The notes: generated from the letters alone by a model not told the origin. A stretch of 64,000 nucleotides of DNA from Actinomycetospora corticicola (GCF_013409505.1 NZ_JACCBN010000001.1:1240001-1304000), one strand, 5' to 3'; positions 26,503-35,607 are shown, numbered from the stretch's first letter. Numbers and translations: made by a program.

Positions 26503-27855
26503 ATGGACCGCTGGGCGTCCGGGATCGACACGGCGTGGTTGCAGCTCGAGCAGGAGACCAACCGCATGGTCGTGCACGGGCTGCTGTTCTGCGACGGGCC
26601 CGTCGACGTCGAGGAGCTGCGCGGCCGGATCCGCGAGCGGTGGGTCGACGTCTACCCCGGGTTCCGGCAGCGGCCGACCTGGCCGACCGGCCCGATCGGG
26701 CCCGCCCGCTGGGTCGACGCGCCGCCGGACCTCACCGTCCACGTCACGACGATGGCGCTCCCGCAGCCCGGGGACGACCACGCGTTGGCCCGGCGGATCG
26801 GCGAGCTGATGTCGACGCCGCTGCCGGCCGACCGGCCGTGGTGGCGGGTCGAGGCGATCACCGGCTACGCCGGCACCGCCGTGCACGTCGCGATCCACCA
26901 CGGCCTCGCCGACGGGGTCGCCCTCAACCACCTGTTCCACGCGCTCGCCGACCCGGTCTCCGACCCCCGCACCCCGGCCGCGTACGTCGACCCGCCCCGG
27001 CAGGCCCAGCCGGTCCACGACGTCCGGCTCTTCCGCCGCGAGGTGCGGGACCGGGCCTCCGCCCTGTGGGCGACGGTGAAGCGGTCGCGGACGCCCGAGG
27101 GCGCGGCGGAGCTCGGCGCGACCGGCCGGGCGATCAAGAACTCGGCGTGGCTGCTCGCGGCCCCGCCGCGGGAGAAGCCGTCCCCCCTGCAGGGCCGGCC
27201 CGGCGTCGCGAAGGGCGCCCGGTGGACCCGCGACGTGGAGCTCGACGTCGTGAAGGCCGCCGGGAAGGCCGCAGGCGGCAGCGTCAACGACGTGCTCTGC
27301 GCGGCCATCGCGGGGGCACTGCGCTCCGTGCTCGGTGCGGACGTGCCCCGCCTGCGCGCCGTGATGCCGACCAACCTGCGGCCGCTGGACCGGCCGATCT
27401 CGGACGACCTGGGCAACGAGTTCGGGCTCGTGCTCCCGCCGCTGCCCACCGACGAGCCCGACCGCACGCGGCGGATCGAGCGGATGCAGCGGTCGATGGC
27501 GACGATCAAGCGGACCAACCAGGCGCTCGCGAGCTTCACCGGGATCGCGGCGGCCGGGCTGGGCACGGCACGGCACACGCAGGCGCTGGTCGCCCGCTAC
27601 GCCCGCGCCGGCTCGCTGATCATCTCCAACGTCCCGGGGCCGCTCGAGGAGCTGACGATCGGCCCGGTGCGGGTCCGCGACGTCATGTTCTGGGTCCCGT
27701 GCTCCGCCCGGCTCGGGCTCGGCGTGTCGGTCCTGTCCTACGCCGGGCGCGTCCGCCTGGGTATCGACGCCGACCTCGGGCTGATCGGCGGCCAGGAGGG
27801 CCTCGACCGGTTCACCGAGGCGCTGGACGACGAGTTGGCCGCACTTCGGAGGTAG
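26503..27855 (+). CDS. Wax ester synthase/diacylglycerol acyltransferase (WS/DGAT) family
   Basis: 450 residues. The catalytic HHxxxDG motif reads HHGLADG near residue 132. The N-terminal half is condensation-domain-like and a C-terminal DUF1298 region contains GSLIISNVPGPLEELTIGP. Such enzymes make storage wax esters or triacylglycerol from acyl-CoA in actinobacteria. ATG 26503 has GGAGG at 26492-26496. Divergent from the metal-receptor gene, 82 bp apart. Confidence 0.9.
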   Translation: MDRWASGIDTAWLQLEQETNRMVVHGLLFCDGPVDVEELRGRIRERWVDVYPGFRQRPTWPTGPIGPARWVDAPPDLTVHVTTMALPQPGDDHALARRIGELMSTPLPADRPWWRVEAITGYAGTAVHVAIHHGLADGVALNHLFHALADPVSDPRTPAAYVDPPRQAQPVHDVRLFRREVRDRASALWATVKRSRTPEGAAELGATGRAIKNSAWLLAAPPREKPSPLQGRPGVAKGARWTRDVELDVVKAAGKAAGGSVNDVLCAAIAGALRSVLGADVPRLRAVMPTNLRPLDRPISDDLGNEFGLVLPPLPTDEPDRTRRIERMQRSMATIKRTNQALASFTGIAAAGLGTARHTQALVARYARAGSLIISNVPGPLEELTIGPVRVRDVMFWVPCSARLGLGVSVLSYAGRVRLGIDADLGLIGGQEGLDRFTEALDDELAALRR

Positions 27856-27944
27856 ACCACCCGATCGTGGACAACTTTCGCTAAGCTGGCGGGCGCTGCC
27901 AGCCATGCTGCTGGTCGCACTCTTGCGAGAGAGGAGCGATCTCC

Positions 27945-29486
27945 GTGTCCCGGGCCGCGCAGAGCCGCCCGTCCACCGGCGTCCGCGGTGCCCCGTGCCC
28001 GCTGCTGCCGGGTGTCGTCCCAACCGAGCTCGTGCCCGCCCGCCCCGCGTGGGCCGCCGAGGCGCTCGCCGTCGCTCCCGACGGTCGGCTGTGGGCCGCG
28101 CATCCTCTCGCCGGCACCGTCTCGGTGCTCGACCCCGCGACCGGGGACGTCGAGGTCGTCCTCGGCCCCGAGGGTCCGCTCACCGCGCCCGTCGCGCTGG
28201 CCCTCGCCGCCGACGGCGCCTGCTTCGTCGTCGACGGGCCGCCCGGTCTCGTCTGGCGCTGCAGCCCCGGCGGGACCACCTGCCTGGTCGCCGACGGGCT
28301 CCTCGCCCCCGGCGGGATCGCGGTGCTCGGCGGCCGTCTCGTCGTCGGCGAGACCGGGCCGCACGGGCGGCTGCTGGAGGTGCTTCCCGACGGCGGGTCG
28401 CGGGAGATCGCGGCCGGGCTCGACGTCGGCGGCACCCTGGGCGTGAGCCCCGACGGGCGGGTGCTGGTCCCGGGCCCCGCCGGCGCGGTCCGGGCGGTCG
28501 ATCCCGACGGCAGGGCCGAGCGGCTGTGCGACGGCCTCGAGGACCCCGTGGCGGCCCGGGTCGACCCGGCCGGTCGGACGCTGGTGCTCACCGGCGACGG
28601 TGCCGTCCACGTCGACGGGGAGGTGGTGCCGACCGGGCTGACCGGCGCGGACGACCTCGCGATCGGCCCCGACGGCACCTGGTACGTCTCCGGCCGGGGC
28701 ACCGGTGAGCTGGTGGCGCTCGCCCCCGACCGGTCGCGACGGCAGGTCCTCCCGCCCGGGCTCTCCGGCCCCGGCGGGTTGGCCGTGCTCGGCGGACGCC
28801 TGTACGCCGTGGACCACCAGACGCTCGTCGAGGTGGTCGACGGCGGCTTCCGGCTGCTCGGGGTCGGCGCGTCGACGTGGCGGGGGCTCGCGGCGGTCGG
28901 GGACGAGCTCCTGGCGACGACGGTGGACGGGGAGCTGCACGCCATGACCCCCGGGGTGACCAGCCGTCGCCTCGTGGCCGGGCTGGAGCGGCCGGCCGGG
29001 CTGGTGGCGGTCGCGGGGGAGGTGCTGGTCGCCGAGTCGGGGGCCGACCGGGTCGTGCGGGCGGGCCGCGCCGGCGAGGTCGACCCCGTCGCCTCGGGGT
29101 TCGGGCGCCCGACGGACCTCACCACCGCCGACGGCGAGGTCTGGGTGACCGATGCCGAGCGCGGCCAGGTCGTCCGGCTCTCCGACGGGCTCGTGGTCGC
29201 CGCGGGGCTGGCGCGGCCCGAGGGGCTGGTCGCCCACGGGGCGGCCCTCTACGTGGTCGAGGCGGCGGCCGGCCGCCTGACGCGCGTGGACCCGCGCACC
29301 CGGACCGCCACGCCCGTCGTCGGGAACCTGCCGCTGGCGTCGCTGCCGCCGCACGTCCCGGAGCGGGGGTACGCGGTGGGCCCGCAGCGCCCCGCGCCGT
29401 ACGCGGCCCTGGCCGTGCACGACGGCGGGCTGGTGGTCGGTCTGACCGGGACCGGGAGCGTGCTGAGGTGCGCCCTGCGCCGGTAA
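27945..29486 (+). CDS. NHL/SMP-30-like beta-propeller protein
   Basis: 513 residues made of repeated strands of the type LAVAPDGRLWAAHP, LALAADGACFVVD, LGVSPDGRVLVPG, LAIGPDGTWYVSGRG and LAVLGGRLYAVD, spaced about 40-45 residues. This suggests a beta-propeller of the NHL/gluconolactonase type. There is no signal peptide, so it is probably cytoplasmic. Known relatives include lactonases and protein-binding scaffolds; I see no decisive catalytic residues. GTG 27945 has a purine-rich GAGAGGAG site at about 27929. It is followed by a hairpin. Confidence 0.7.
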   Translation: MSRAAQSRPSTGVRGAPCPLLPGVVPTELVPARPAWAAEALAVAPDGRLWAAHPLAGTVSVLDPATGDVEVVLGPEGPLTAPVALALAADGACFVVDGPPGLVWRCSPGGTTCLVADGLLAPGGIAVLGGRLVVGETGPHGRLLEVLPDGGSREIAAGLDVGGTLGVSPDGRVLVPGPAGAVRAVDPDGRAERLCDGLEDPVAARVDPAGRTLVLTGDGAVHVDGEVVPTGLTGADDLAIGPDGTWYVSGRGTGELVALAPDRSRRQVLPPGLSGPGGLAVLGGRLYAVDHQTLVEVVDGGFRLLGVGASTWRGLAAVGDELLATTVDGELHAMTPGVTSRRLVAGLERPAGLVAVAGEVLVAESGADRVVRAGRAGEVDPVASGFGRPTDLTTADGEVWVTDAERGQVVRLSDGLVVAAGLARPEGLVAHGAALYVVEAAAGRLTRVDPRTRTATPVVGNLPLASLPPHVPERGYAVGPQRPAPYAALAVHDGGLVVGLTGTGSVLRCALRR

Positions 29487-29489
29487 GTG

Positions 29490-29509
29490 CTCCGTGCCCC
29501 GACACGGAG
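29490..29509. terminator. Short hairpin between convergent genes
   Basis: CTCCGTG and CACGGAG form a 7-bp stem around six bases. Flanking sequence on the minus strand, GGTGGCCTCCGACCTGG then TGAGCA, matches that beside the hairpins at 4201 and 25594, placing it in the same family. Confidence 0.55.
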
Positions 29510-29531
29510 TGCTCACCAGGTCGGAGGCCAC

Positions 29532-30347
29532 CTAGAACTCGGTGACCCCCGCGTCCGGGGCGAGCTCGTGCGCGGTGATGTACCGCGACTCGTCGGAGGC
29601 GAGGAACAGCACGGTGTCCGCGACGTCCGCGGGCATCGTGACGTTCACGGGCAGCAGGTTGGTGAACATGCCGGCGGGCCGCGGGTTCTCCGCCATGGCC
29701 TCGCCGAGGGCGGACTGCATCGCCTCGCCGGTCATCCCGGTGGCCACGCCCGTGGGGTGGACGCTGTTCACGCGGATCGAGTGCTGCGCGAGCTCCGCGG
29801 CGAAGGCCTTCGCCATGCCGCGCACCGCCCACTTGCTCGCCGTGTAGGGAACCATGAACGGCTGGACCTTCATGCCGGCCGCCGAACTGATGACGATGAC
29901 CGACCCGCCGCCCGCCGCGACCAGGTGCGGCGCGCCGACCATGATCGTGTTCCAGGTGCCGGTCACGTTGACGTCGAGGGTGTCGCGGAAGATCTCCGGG
30001 GTCACGCGGTGCCAGGTCCGCGGGATGCAGATGCCCGCGTTGGCCACGACGACGTCGAGGCGCCCGAGCTGCGCGACCCCGTCGTCCACCACCGTGCGCA
30101 GCCCGTCGAGGTCCCGGATGTCCACCTGCCCGGCGGCCACCCGCCGCCCGGTCTTCTCCACCAGCGCGGCCGTCTCGTCCAGCTCGGCCGGCGTGGCCGA
30201 CGCGTAGTCGACCCCCGGCAGCGGCCCGCAGACGTCGACCACGATGACGTCGGCGCCCTCCTCCGCGAGCCGCACTGCGTCCGCCCGCCCCTGTCCGCGC
30301 GCCGCGCCGGTGACCAGCGCGACCTTCCCCTCGACCCGTCCGGCCAT
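29532..30347 (-). CDS. Mycofactocin-coupled SDR-family oxidoreductase
   Basis: 271 residues. The N-terminus VALVTGAARGQGRADAVRLAEEGADVIVVDVC and the short insertion after it (GPLPGVDYASATPAELDETAALV) are typical of SDRs with non-exchangeable NAD that pass electrons to mycofactocin. Catalytic Ser in ISSAAG, and Tyr-Lys in PYTASKWAV. They oxidise alcohols in actinobacteria. No mycofactocin biosynthetic genes are in the window. ATG 30347 is the start. Confidence 0.85.
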   Translation of the reverse strand: MAGRVEGKVALVTGAARGQGRADAVRLAEEGADVIVVDVCGPLPGVDYASATPAELDETAALVEKTGRRVAAGQVDIRDLDGLRTVVDDGVAQLGRLDVVVANAGICIPRTWHRVTPEIFRDTLDVNVTGTWNTIMVGAPHLVAAGGGSVIVISSAAGMKVQPFMVPYTASKWAVRGMAKAFAAELAQHSIRVNSVHPTGVATGMTGEAMQSALGEAMAENPRPAGMFTNLLPVNVTMPADVADTVLFLASDESRYITAHELAPDAGVTEF

Positions 30348-30456
30348 GTGCCACTCCCGCAGATAGGTGTCCGATCGCGCAGTTGATGGCGCTCAGTGCC
30401 AGCAAAGATACGCTCGGAGCGAACCCATTCCAGGGGCGATCGGCGGGCCTCGGCTG

Positions 30457-30922
30457 CTAGTCCTGGGCGAGACGCGCCGGGAAGCCGCCCGTCGCGATCG
30501 GGCCCCAGCGCTCGACGGCGAGGCGGACCAGGGTCTTGTCCTCCTTCGCCATCGCCTCCTTGTACTCCTCCCAGTCGGGGTGGCTCGCCCGAGATGGAGC
30601 GGAAGTACTCGATGAGCGGGTCGAGGGCGTCGGGCATGTCGAGGACCTCGGCGGTGCCCTCGACGTGGACCCAGGGGCCCTCGAAGTCGTCGGAGAGCAT
30701 GCACATGGCGACGCGGGGGTCCCGGCGGATGTTCTTGACCTTGGCCCGCTCGGGGTAGGTCGAGACCAGCAGGCGGCCCTGCTCGTCGATCCCGACCGTC
30801 ACCGGGCTGGTCTGGTCCCCGCCGTCGCTGCGCTTGGTCACGATCACGGCGTGGTGCCGGGTCCGGAGGAAGTCGACCAGCTCGTCGCGGTCGACCTTGT
30901 CGTTGGTCGCGATGTTCGCCAC
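30457..30922 (-). pseudogene. PPOX-class F420-dependent oxidoreductase, disrupted by a 1-base frameshift
   Basis: From ATG 30922 the product reads as a complete F420-type PPOX protein (TKRSDGGDQTSPVTVGID, NIRRDPRVAMCML, EYFRSISGE). At 30581 one extra base shifts the frame; reading on in the other frame gives HPDWEEYKEAMAKEDKTLVRLAVERWGPIATGGFPARLAQD and a stop at 30457-30459, exactly the expected C-terminus. If intact, it would be 154 residues. The extra base could be a sequencing or assembly error, or a recent inactivating mutation. Otherwise codon use looks normal. Confidence 0.8.
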
Positions 30923-30963
30923 TCGTTGATCTTAGGCGGCGGCGTGGCCTTCGGCGGAGCGAC

Positions 30964-31461
30964 TCAGGGAGACGGGGTCTCCGTGCAGCCGTCCTGCAGG
31001 TCCTGGGCGACCTGGCAGGCGGACGGCTGGTCCGGGTCGGCCGTCGCGAGGCGCGCGAGCAGGTCGCGGAGCGTGGCGCGCTCGTCGGGTCCGAGCGGGG
31101 CGAGCATGTGGTCCTCGGCGTCGCGCAGCTTGCGTTCGAGCTCGCACAGCCGGGCCCGCCCGGCCTCGGTCAGCTCGACGCGCCGCGCGCGGCGGTCGGC
31201 GGGATCGGGCCGGCGCTCGACGAGCCCCTCGGCCTGGATCTCGTCGAGCAGGTAGGTCATGACCGTCCGGTCGACCCCGAGCTTGCGGGCGAGGGCGAGC
31301 TGCGTGCTCGGTTCGCCGCGGGCGACCGCGGCCAGCACCTGGTAGCCGCGGGGACCACCCGGGAGGCCGACCAGCACCGTCTGGGCGGTCTTCAGGTGGG
31401 CGCGCGCGACACGCCCCAGGGCCCAGCCCAGGTCGGACTCCACCTGCTGCGGCGTGCTCAC
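30964..31461 (-). CDS. MarR-family transcriptional regulator
   Basis: 165 residues. Winged helix-turn-helix with STQLALARKLGVDRTVMTYLLDEIQAEGLVERRPDPADRRARRVELTEAG, the classic MarR recognition helix and wing with DRR. Start GTG 31461. It diverges from an azoreductase gene, 91 bp apart; paired MarR/azoreductase genes usually mean repression relieved by quinones or other electrophiles. The C-terminus has one Cys in SACQVAQ and one in DGCTETP; whether they sense oxidants is unknown. Confidence 0.9.
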   Translation of the reverse strand: MSTPQQVESDLGWALGRVARAHLKTAQTVLVGLPGGPRGYQVLAAVARGEPSTQLALARKLGVDRTVMTYLLDEIQAEGLVERRPDPADRRARRVELTEAGRARLCELERKLRDAEDHMLAPLGPDERATLRDLLARLATADPDQPSACQVAQDLQDGCTETPSP

Positions 31462-31478
31462 GGCCTCAATCTACGCGG

Positions 31479-31507
31479 TTGCGCAGGAAATCTTCTCGGT
31501 AGATAGT
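31479..31507 (+). promoter_or_regulatory. Azoreductase promoter with overlapping MarR-site candidate
   Basis: TTGCGC (31479-31484) and GATAGT (31502-31507), spaced 17 nt, form a plausible promoter for the azoreductase gene. The imperfect dyad ATCTtCtcGgtAGAT (31489-31503) lies in the spacer, where a bound MarR dimer would block RNA polymerase. Confidence 0.4.
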
Positions 31508-31552
31508 CTGTTGAGCAGAACATCTCGGCACACGCACACTCGGGAGATCGAC

Positions 31553-32191
31553 ATGAGCCTGCTCCGTATCGACAGCAGCATCCGCACCCAGGGCTCGGTG
31601 AGCCGCGAGGTGCTGGACAGCCTCGAGCGCTCCTACCTCGAGTCCGATCCCGGCGCGCAGGTCGTCCGCCGCGACCTCGGGCTCGACCCGATCGCGCCCA
31701 CCACCTGGGCGGCGGCCGTCGCCGCGGGCATGACGCCGGAGGACGAGCGCACCGCCGAGCAGCGCGAGGCCGTGGCCACCGCGGCCGCGCTGGCCGACGA
31801 GCTCGCCGCCGCCACGGCGGTGGTGATCGGCTCGCCGCTCTACAACTTCGGGATCGCGGCCCACCTCAAGAGCTGGGTCGACCTGCTCATCACCGACGCG
31901 CGCTTCGCCCCCGGCAGCACGCCCCTGGCCGGCACCCCCGTCGTCCTCGTCGTCTCCCGCGGCGGCGGGTACGGGCCGGGCACGCCGCGCGAGGGCTGGG
32001 ACCACGCCACCGGCTGGATCACCCGCATCCTGCGCGACGTCTGGGGCGCCGACGTCACCGTCGTCGAGGCCGAGCTGACCCTCGCCGAGGTCGTCCCGGC
32101 GATGGCCGAGCTCCGCCCGCTCGCCGCCCAGAAGCGGGCCGAGGCCCACGAGGCGGCGGCGAAGCTGGGTGTGGCGCTCCGCGCCTCGTGA
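31553..32191 (+). CDS. azoR: FMN-dependent NADH-azoreductase (AcpD/AzoR family)
   Basis: 212 residues. Flavodoxin-like fold: LLRIDSSIRTQGSVSREV at the N-terminus (phosphate loop), IGSPLYNFGIAAHLKSWVDLLI near 95 and VSRGGGYGPGTPREGWDHATGWI near 140, both FMN-contacting regions. Reduces azo dyes and quinones by two-electron transfer. ATG 31553 with GGGAGA at 31542-31547. Divergent MarR gene suggests inducible control. Confidence 0.92.
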   Translation: MSLLRIDSSIRTQGSVSREVLDSLERSYLESDPGAQVVRRDLGLDPIAPTTWAAAVAAGMTPEDERTAEQREAVATAAALADELAAATAVVIGSPLYNFGIAAHLKSWVDLLITDARFAPGSTPLAGTPVVLVVSRGGGYGPGTPREGWDHATGWITRILRDVWGADVTVVEAELTLAEVVPAMAELRPLAAQKRAEAHEAAAKLGVALRAS

Positions 32192-32227
32192 GCACTAAGT
32201 GGGGCTATAGCCCCACTTAGTGCTCAC
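32188..32227. terminator. 40-bp perfect palindrome between azoR and icmF
   Basis: Two perfect 20-bp arms (GTGAGCACTAAGTGGGGCTA and its complement) abut with no spacer. It starts in the azoR stop codon and lies 12 bp from the icmF stop, so it can terminate both convergent genes. It belongs to the GTGAGCA hairpin family. Confidence 0.8.
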
Positions 32228-32238
32228 TTGAGCGAAGC

Positions 32239-35200
32239 TCACATACTGCGCCGGTACTGCCCGCCCACCTCGAAGAACGCGTCGGTGAGCTGACCGAGCG
32301 AGCACACCCGGGCGGCCTTCATCAGCTCGGTGAACACGTTCTCCCCGGCCGTCGCGGCGGCCTGCAGCCGGGCGATCGCCTCGGCGGACTCGCTCTGGTG
32401 GCGGGCCTGGAAGTCGTCGAGGCGCTGCAGCTGCGAGCTCTTCTCCTCCTCGGTGGCGCGGGAGAGCTCGATCTCCTTCGGCTCCTCGCCGTCGGCGTCG
32501 GCCGGGGGCAGGAACGTGTTCACGCCGATGATCGGCAGCGAGCCGTCGTGCTTGCGGCCCTCGTAGAGCATCGACTCGTCCTGGATCTTGCCGCGCTGGT
32601 AACCGGTCTCCATGGCGCCCAGCACGCCGCCGCGCTCGGCGATCCGGTCGAACTCGGCGAGCACGGCCTCCTCGACGAGGTCGGTGAGCTCCTCGATCAC
32701 GAACGACCCCTGCAGCGGGTTCTCGTTGAGTGAGAGGCCCCACTCGCGGTTGATGATCATCTGGATCGCGAGCGCCCGGCGCACCGACTCCTGCGACGGG
32801 GTCGTCACGGCCTCGTCGTAGGCGTTGGTGTGCAGCGAGTTGGCGTTGTCGTAGAGCGCGCACAGCGCCTGGAGCGTCGTCCGGATGTCGTTGAACTGCA
32901 TCTCCTGCGCGTGCAGGGACCGGCCCGACGTCTGGACGTGGTACTTGAGCTTCTGCGAGCGCTCGTTGGCGCCGTAGCGCTCGCGCATCGCCACGGCCCA
33001 GATGCGGCGGGCCACCCGGCCGATCACCGAGTACTCCGCGTCCATGCCGTTGGAGAAGAAGAACGACAGGTTGGGCGCGAAGTCGTCGACGTCCATCCCG
33101 CGCGCGAGATAGGACTCGACGTAGGTGAAGCCGTTCGACAGCGTGAACGCCAGCTGCGAGATGGGGTTCGCCCCGGCCTCGGCGATGTGGTAGCCGGAGA
33201 TCGAGACCGAGTAGAAGTTCCGCACCTTGTGGTCGATGAACCACTCCTGGATGTCGGCCATCATCCGGAGCGAGAACTCGGTGGAGAAGATGCAGGTGTT
33301 CTGGCCCTGGTCCTCCTTGAGGATGTCGGCCTGCACCGTGCCGCGGACGTTCGAGACCGCGTGGGCGACGAGCTCCTCGCGCTTCTCGGGCGACGGGTCC
33401 TCGCCGTGCTCCTCGCGGTAGGTGTCGACGACCTGGTCGATCGCGGTGTTGAGGAAGAACGCCAGCATCGTCGGCGCCGGGCCGTTGATCGTCATCGACA
33501 CCGAGGTGGTCGGCGAGGTCAGGTCGAACCCGCCGTAGAGCACCTTCATGTCGTCGAGCGTCGCGATCGAGACCCCGGAGGTCCCGACCTTGCCGTAGAC
33601 GTCCGGGGGAGTGGCCGGGTCGCGGCCGTAGAGGGTCACCGAGTCGAAGGCCGTCGACAGGCGCTTGGCCGGCGAGTCCTCGGAGAGGTAGTGGAACCGG
33701 CGGTTGGTGCGGAACGGGTCGCCCTCGCCGGCGAACATGCGGGCGGGGTCCTCGCCGTCGCGCTTGAAGGCGAAGACGCCCGCGGTGAACGGGAAGTACC
33801 CGGGGAGGTTCTCGCGGCGCAGGAACCGCACGACCTCCTCGTCGGCGGTGAACGACGGCAGCGAGACGCGGTTGACCTTCGACCCGGAGAGCGTCTCCTT
33901 GGTCAGCTGGATCCGGTTCTCCTTGTCGCGGACCTTGTAGACGAACTCGTCGCCCGCGTAGTCCTCCTTCGTCTGCACCCAGCCGTCGAGCAGCTCGCCC
34001 GCCTCCCGCGGCAGGTCGCGCTCGGCCTGCTCGAGCACGGCCGGCAGGTCACCCGCGTCGCGGTCGCCGAGCAGCTCCGCCGCCTGCTGCAGCGCGGACC
34101 GCTTCCGGGTCGCGACGACCATCGCCTCGGTGTCCTCGTGGTACCGGCGCACCGTGGCGGCGATGTCGGCGAGGTAGCGCTCGCGCTCGGCCGGGATCGC
34201 CGACCCGGCGAAGGTGGAGACGCTGGTGTCGGGGATCTCGAGGTGGCCGGCGCCCTCGGCCAGGCCCTTCTCGCCGAGCAGCGAGACGAGCTTGCCGTAG
34301 AGCGCGGTGACGCCCTCGTCGTGGAAGGTCGCGGCGCTGGTGCCGTAGACCGGCATCTCCTCCCAGCTCGCGCCCCACGCGTCGCGGTTGCGCACCAGCT
34401 GGCGGGCCACGTCGCGGCGGGCGTCGTCGCCGCCGCGGCGCTCGAACTTGTTGATCGCGACGACGTCCGCGAAGTCCAGCATGTCGATCTTCTCGAGCTG
34501 CGAGGCCGCCCCGAACTCCGGCGTCATGACGTAGAGCGAGACGTCGGCGAACTCGACGATGCCCGCGTCGCCCTGCCCGATGCCGGGCGTCTCGACGATC
34601 ACCAGGTCCGCCCCGGAGGCGCGCAGCACGGCGATGACGTCGCCCAGGCGCTCGGGGAGCGCCGTGCCCGACCCGCGGTTGGCCATCGACCGGAAGGCGA
34701 CGGGACCGCCGAGGGCGTTCATGCGGATGCGGTCGCCGAGCAGGGCCCCACCACCCCGACGACGGGTCGGGTCGACCGCGAGGACCGCCACCTTCAGCTT
34801 GTCCTCGCGGTCCATACGGGTGCGGCGGACCAGCTCGTCGGTGAGCGAGGACTTTCCCGACCCGCCGGTACCGGTGATGCCGAGGACCGGGACGTGCCGC
34901 TCGGAGTTCGCGGCGTCGACGCGCTCGCGGACGTCGTCGGGCAGGACACCCGACTCGGCCATCGTCACCGCGCGCGCGACGACCGCGCGCTCGCCGGTGA
35001 ACAGCCCGTCCCACGACGACGGGGCCTGCGCCGACAGGTCCTCGTCGCACTCGCGGATGATCATGTTGATCATGCCGGGCAGGCCGAGCTGCTGGCCGTC
35101 CTGCGGCGAGAAGATGCGCGCCACCCCGTGCGCGTGGAGCTGGTCGATCTCGCGCTGGACGATGACGCCCCCGCCGCCGCCGTACACGCGGACGTGCCCG

Positions 35201-35475
35201 GCACCGCGCTCGCGCAGCAGGTCGACCAGGTAGGTGAAGTACTCGACGTGCCCGCCCTGGTAGGAGCTGATCGCGACGGCGTGGGCGTCCTCCTCGACCG
35301 CGGCCGACACGACGTCGTCGACCGAGCGGTCGTGTCCGAGGTGGATCACCTCGGCGCCCTGGCGCTGCAGGATGCGCCGCATGATGTTGATCGCGGCGTC
35401 GTGTCCGTCGAACAGGCTGGCGGCGGTCACCACCCGGATCGGGTTGCTCGGCACGTGCAGCTCGGATTCGGCCAT
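32239..35475 (-). CDS. icmF: Fused isobutyryl-CoA mutase with G-protein chaperone (IcmF)
   Basis: 1078 residues, normal for IcmF. Order: B12-binding domain (about 10-140, with FDGHDAAINIMRRIL holding the Asp-x-His cobalt-ligand region), a MeaB-like GTPase (P-loop GTGGSGKSSLTDEL near 203; ETPGIGQGDAGI; NKFERRG), then the substrate-binding TIM barrel (GTSGVSIATLDDMKVLYGGFDLTSPTTSVSMTING; NTFLPP near the end). It interconverts isobutyryl-CoA and n-butyryl-CoA using adenosylcobalamin, with a built-in chaperone for cofactor loading. ATG 35475 is preferred because the upstream ATG 35526 lies in a palindrome that looks like an operator. Confidence 0.95.
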   Translation of the reverse strand: MAESELHVPSNPIRVVTAASLFDGHDAAINIMRRILQRQGAEVIHLGHDRSVDDVVSAAVEEDAHAVAISSYQGGHVEYFTYLVDLLRERGAGHVRVYGGGGGVIVQREIDQLHAHGVARIFSPQDGQQLGLPGMINMIIRECDEDLSAQAPSSWDGLFTGERAVVARAVTMAESGVLPDDVRERVDAANSERHVPVLGITGTGGSGKSSLTDELVRRTRMDREDKLKVAVLAVDPTRRRGGGALLGDRIRMNALGGPVAFRSMANRGSGTALPERLGDVIAVLRASGADLVIVETPGIGQGDAGIVEFADVSLYVMTPEFGAASQLEKIDMLDFADVVAINKFERRGGDDARRDVARQLVRNRDAWGASWEEMPVYGTSAATFHDEGVTALYGKLVSLLGEKGLAEGAGHLEIPDTSVSTFAGSAIPAERERYLADIAATVRRYHEDTEAMVVATRKRSALQQAAELLGDRDAGDLPAVLEQAERDLPREAGELLDGWVQTKEDYAGDEFVYKVRDKENRIQLTKETLSGSKVNRVSLPSFTADEEVVRFLRRENLPGYFPFTAGVFAFKRDGEDPARMFAGEGDPFRTNRRFHYLSEDSPAKRLSTAFDSVTLYGRDPATPPDVYGKVGTSGVSIATLDDMKVLYGGFDLTSPTTSVSMTINGPAPTMLAFFLNTAIDQVVDTYREEHGEDPSPEKREELVAHAVSNVRGTVQADILKEDQGQNTCIFSTEFSLRMMADIQEWFIDHKVRNFYSVSISGYHIAEAGANPISQLAFTLSNGFTYVESYLARGMDVDDFAPNLSFFFSNGMDAEYSVIGRVARRIWAVAMRERYGANERSQKLKYHVQTSGRSLHAQEMQFNDIRTTLQALCALYDNANSLHTNAYDEAVTTPSQESVRRALAIQMIINREWGLSLNENPLQGSFVIEELTDLVEEAVLAEFDRIAERGGVLGAMETGYQRGKIQDESMLYEGRKHDGSLPIIGVNTFLPPADADGEEPKEIELSRATEEEKSSQLQRLDDFQARHQSESAEAIARLQAAATAGENVFTELMKAARVCSLGQLTDAFFEVGGQYRRSM

Positions 35476-35525
35476 GGTCGGTTCGCCCTCGGTCGCCGGG
35501 TGGGAAGCGGAGTACCCGGCCGACA

Positions 35526-35545
35526 TTAGTAGGACGTCCTAGTAA
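35526..35545. promoter_or_regulatory. Palindromic operator upstream of icmF
   Basis: TTAGTAGGAC and GTCCTAGTAA are 10-bp arms with one mismatch and no spacer, containing the perfect core TAGGACGTCCTA. It lies 51-70 bp upstream of the icmF start. Palindromes of this form serve TetR-family repressors of acyl-CoA metabolism genes; the regulator is not in this window. Confidence 0.55.
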
Positions 35546-35607
35546 TTGCGAGAACCGCGGGCGCCGTCGCCGAGTGAGGTATCCGACCCGACCCGCCCGA
35601 CCCGCCG

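Noticed and set aside
30581-30581. Programmed frameshift
   Set aside because: No slippery run or downstream structure was noticed; a plain 1-base insertion fits better, though not proven.
32830-35529. 899-codon open frame on the plus strand
   Set aside because: It is antisense to icmF, has composition typical of a GC-rich shadow frame and no family resemblance.
35476-35607. Cobalamin riboswitch before icmF
   Set aside because: The leader is short and lacks a B12 box; the palindrome is the only feature.
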